Positions 5,273-5,418 of a DNA stretch of 5,418 nucleotides are shown here, piece by piece (the stretch's first letter is position 1; every line of letters begins with the position of its first letter). The DNA is taken from positions 1-5,418 of the forward strand of contig RFGD01000281.1 of assembly GCA_003696705.1 (NCBI GenBank), written 5' to 3'. Made by a program: the position numbers and the translations under genes. Origin of the DNA: Alphaproteobacteria bacterium (GTDB lineage: Bacteria; Pseudomonadota; Alphaproteobacteria; Rhodobacterales; Rhodobacteraceae). The notes below the pieces were generated by a model. The model did not search any database and was not told the DNA's origin. It saw only the letters and a program-made list of their open reading frames with translations.

Positions 5273-5418
5273 ATGCCCAGTTTCCCTTCGACATCAGCCC
5301 AAGGATTTCGAGTTGGCGCCAGTTGACGTATTTCTCAGACCACTTGCACCAGAGCGTCGGCATCCGTTCGAGCCCGCGGCGATAGGCCTTGTATTCGTCC
5401 GAGCCGGCGTAGTGCTGG
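5271..5418 (-). CDS. C-terminal end of an unrecognised protein, first visible gene of the glycan cassette (partial)
   Basis: The minus-strand frame is open from the window edge to TGA at 5273-5271, giving 48 residues. The fragment is rich in aromatic and charged residues: YAGSDEYKAYRRGLERMP, then TLWCKWSEKYVNWRQLEIL, ending GLMSKGNWA. It contains four tryptophans and no hydrophobic segment long enough for a membrane helix. It is read in the same direction as the GT14-like and sulfotransferase genes, only 10 bp before the former, so it is very probably part of the same operon and of the same glycan pathway. I do not recognise the family from this tail. A glycosyltransferase or a Rhodobacterales-specific domain would be reasonable given the neighbours, but nothing here shows a catalytic motif. 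That it is a real coding end is supported by the tight spacing and the shared ribosome binding site. Confidence 0.7.
   Translation of the reverse strand, partial: QHYAGSDEYKAYRRGLERMPTLWCKWSEKYVNWRQLEILGLMSKGNWA

Noticed and set aside
4427..5326. A 299-codon plus-strand open frame opposite the GT14-like gene.
   Set aside because: Antisense shadow: low-complexity charged composition, no ribosome binding site of note and no recognisable domain, and it crosses the junction of two well-supported minus-strand genes.

Overview
The window is GC-rich (roughly 65% by eye), densely packed DNA. Its gene content and protein style suggest an alphaproteobacterium, most likely of the Rhodobacteraceae/Rhodobacterales. 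That placement is inferred from the lptA-lptB-hpf-ptsN order without rpoN, the long-form HPF, and a GT14-like enzyme of a type I associate with this group. No rRNA, marker gene or database search supports it here.

Plus strand, 1-2102: a conserved housekeeping block. The last 13 codons of a probable lptA overlap lptB (LPS-export ATPase) by four bases (ATGA). A 216-bp gap follows, where many other proteobacteria carry rpoN. It holds two competing inverted repeats just after lptB, a weak sigma-70-like candidate promoter, and a strong 11-bp hairpin just before the ribosome binding site of hpf. Then come hpf (long ribosome hibernation factor) and ptsN (EIIA of the nitrogen phosphotransferase system), 32 bp apart and probably co-transcribed. 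So the block joins outer-membrane assembly to stationary-phase and nutrient-status control.

Minus strand, 5418-2126: an apparent operon converging on ptsN, transcribed from right to left. It contains the last 48 codons of an unrecognised protein, then after 10 bp a 566-residue GT14-like (core-2/I-branching, beta-1,6-N-acetylglucosaminyltransferase-like) protein with a large C-terminal region I cannot assign. After only 3 bp comes a 476-residue protein that looks like two sulfotransferase folds in tandem, the second with a degraded PAPS-binding loop. The most economical reading is a small cassette that builds and sulfates a surface or secreted glycan; the substrate cannot be read from sequence.

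The two convergent units meet in a 23-bp gap. A 13-bp imperfect hairpin spans it and pairs the stop codon of ptsN directly with the stop codon of the sulfotransferase, so it may end transcription from both sides. I see no tRNA, rRNA, CRISPR array, insertion sequence or phage gene. The best candidates for new biology are the GT14-sulfotransferase cassette with its pseudo-sulfotransferase domain, and the hpf leader hairpin.
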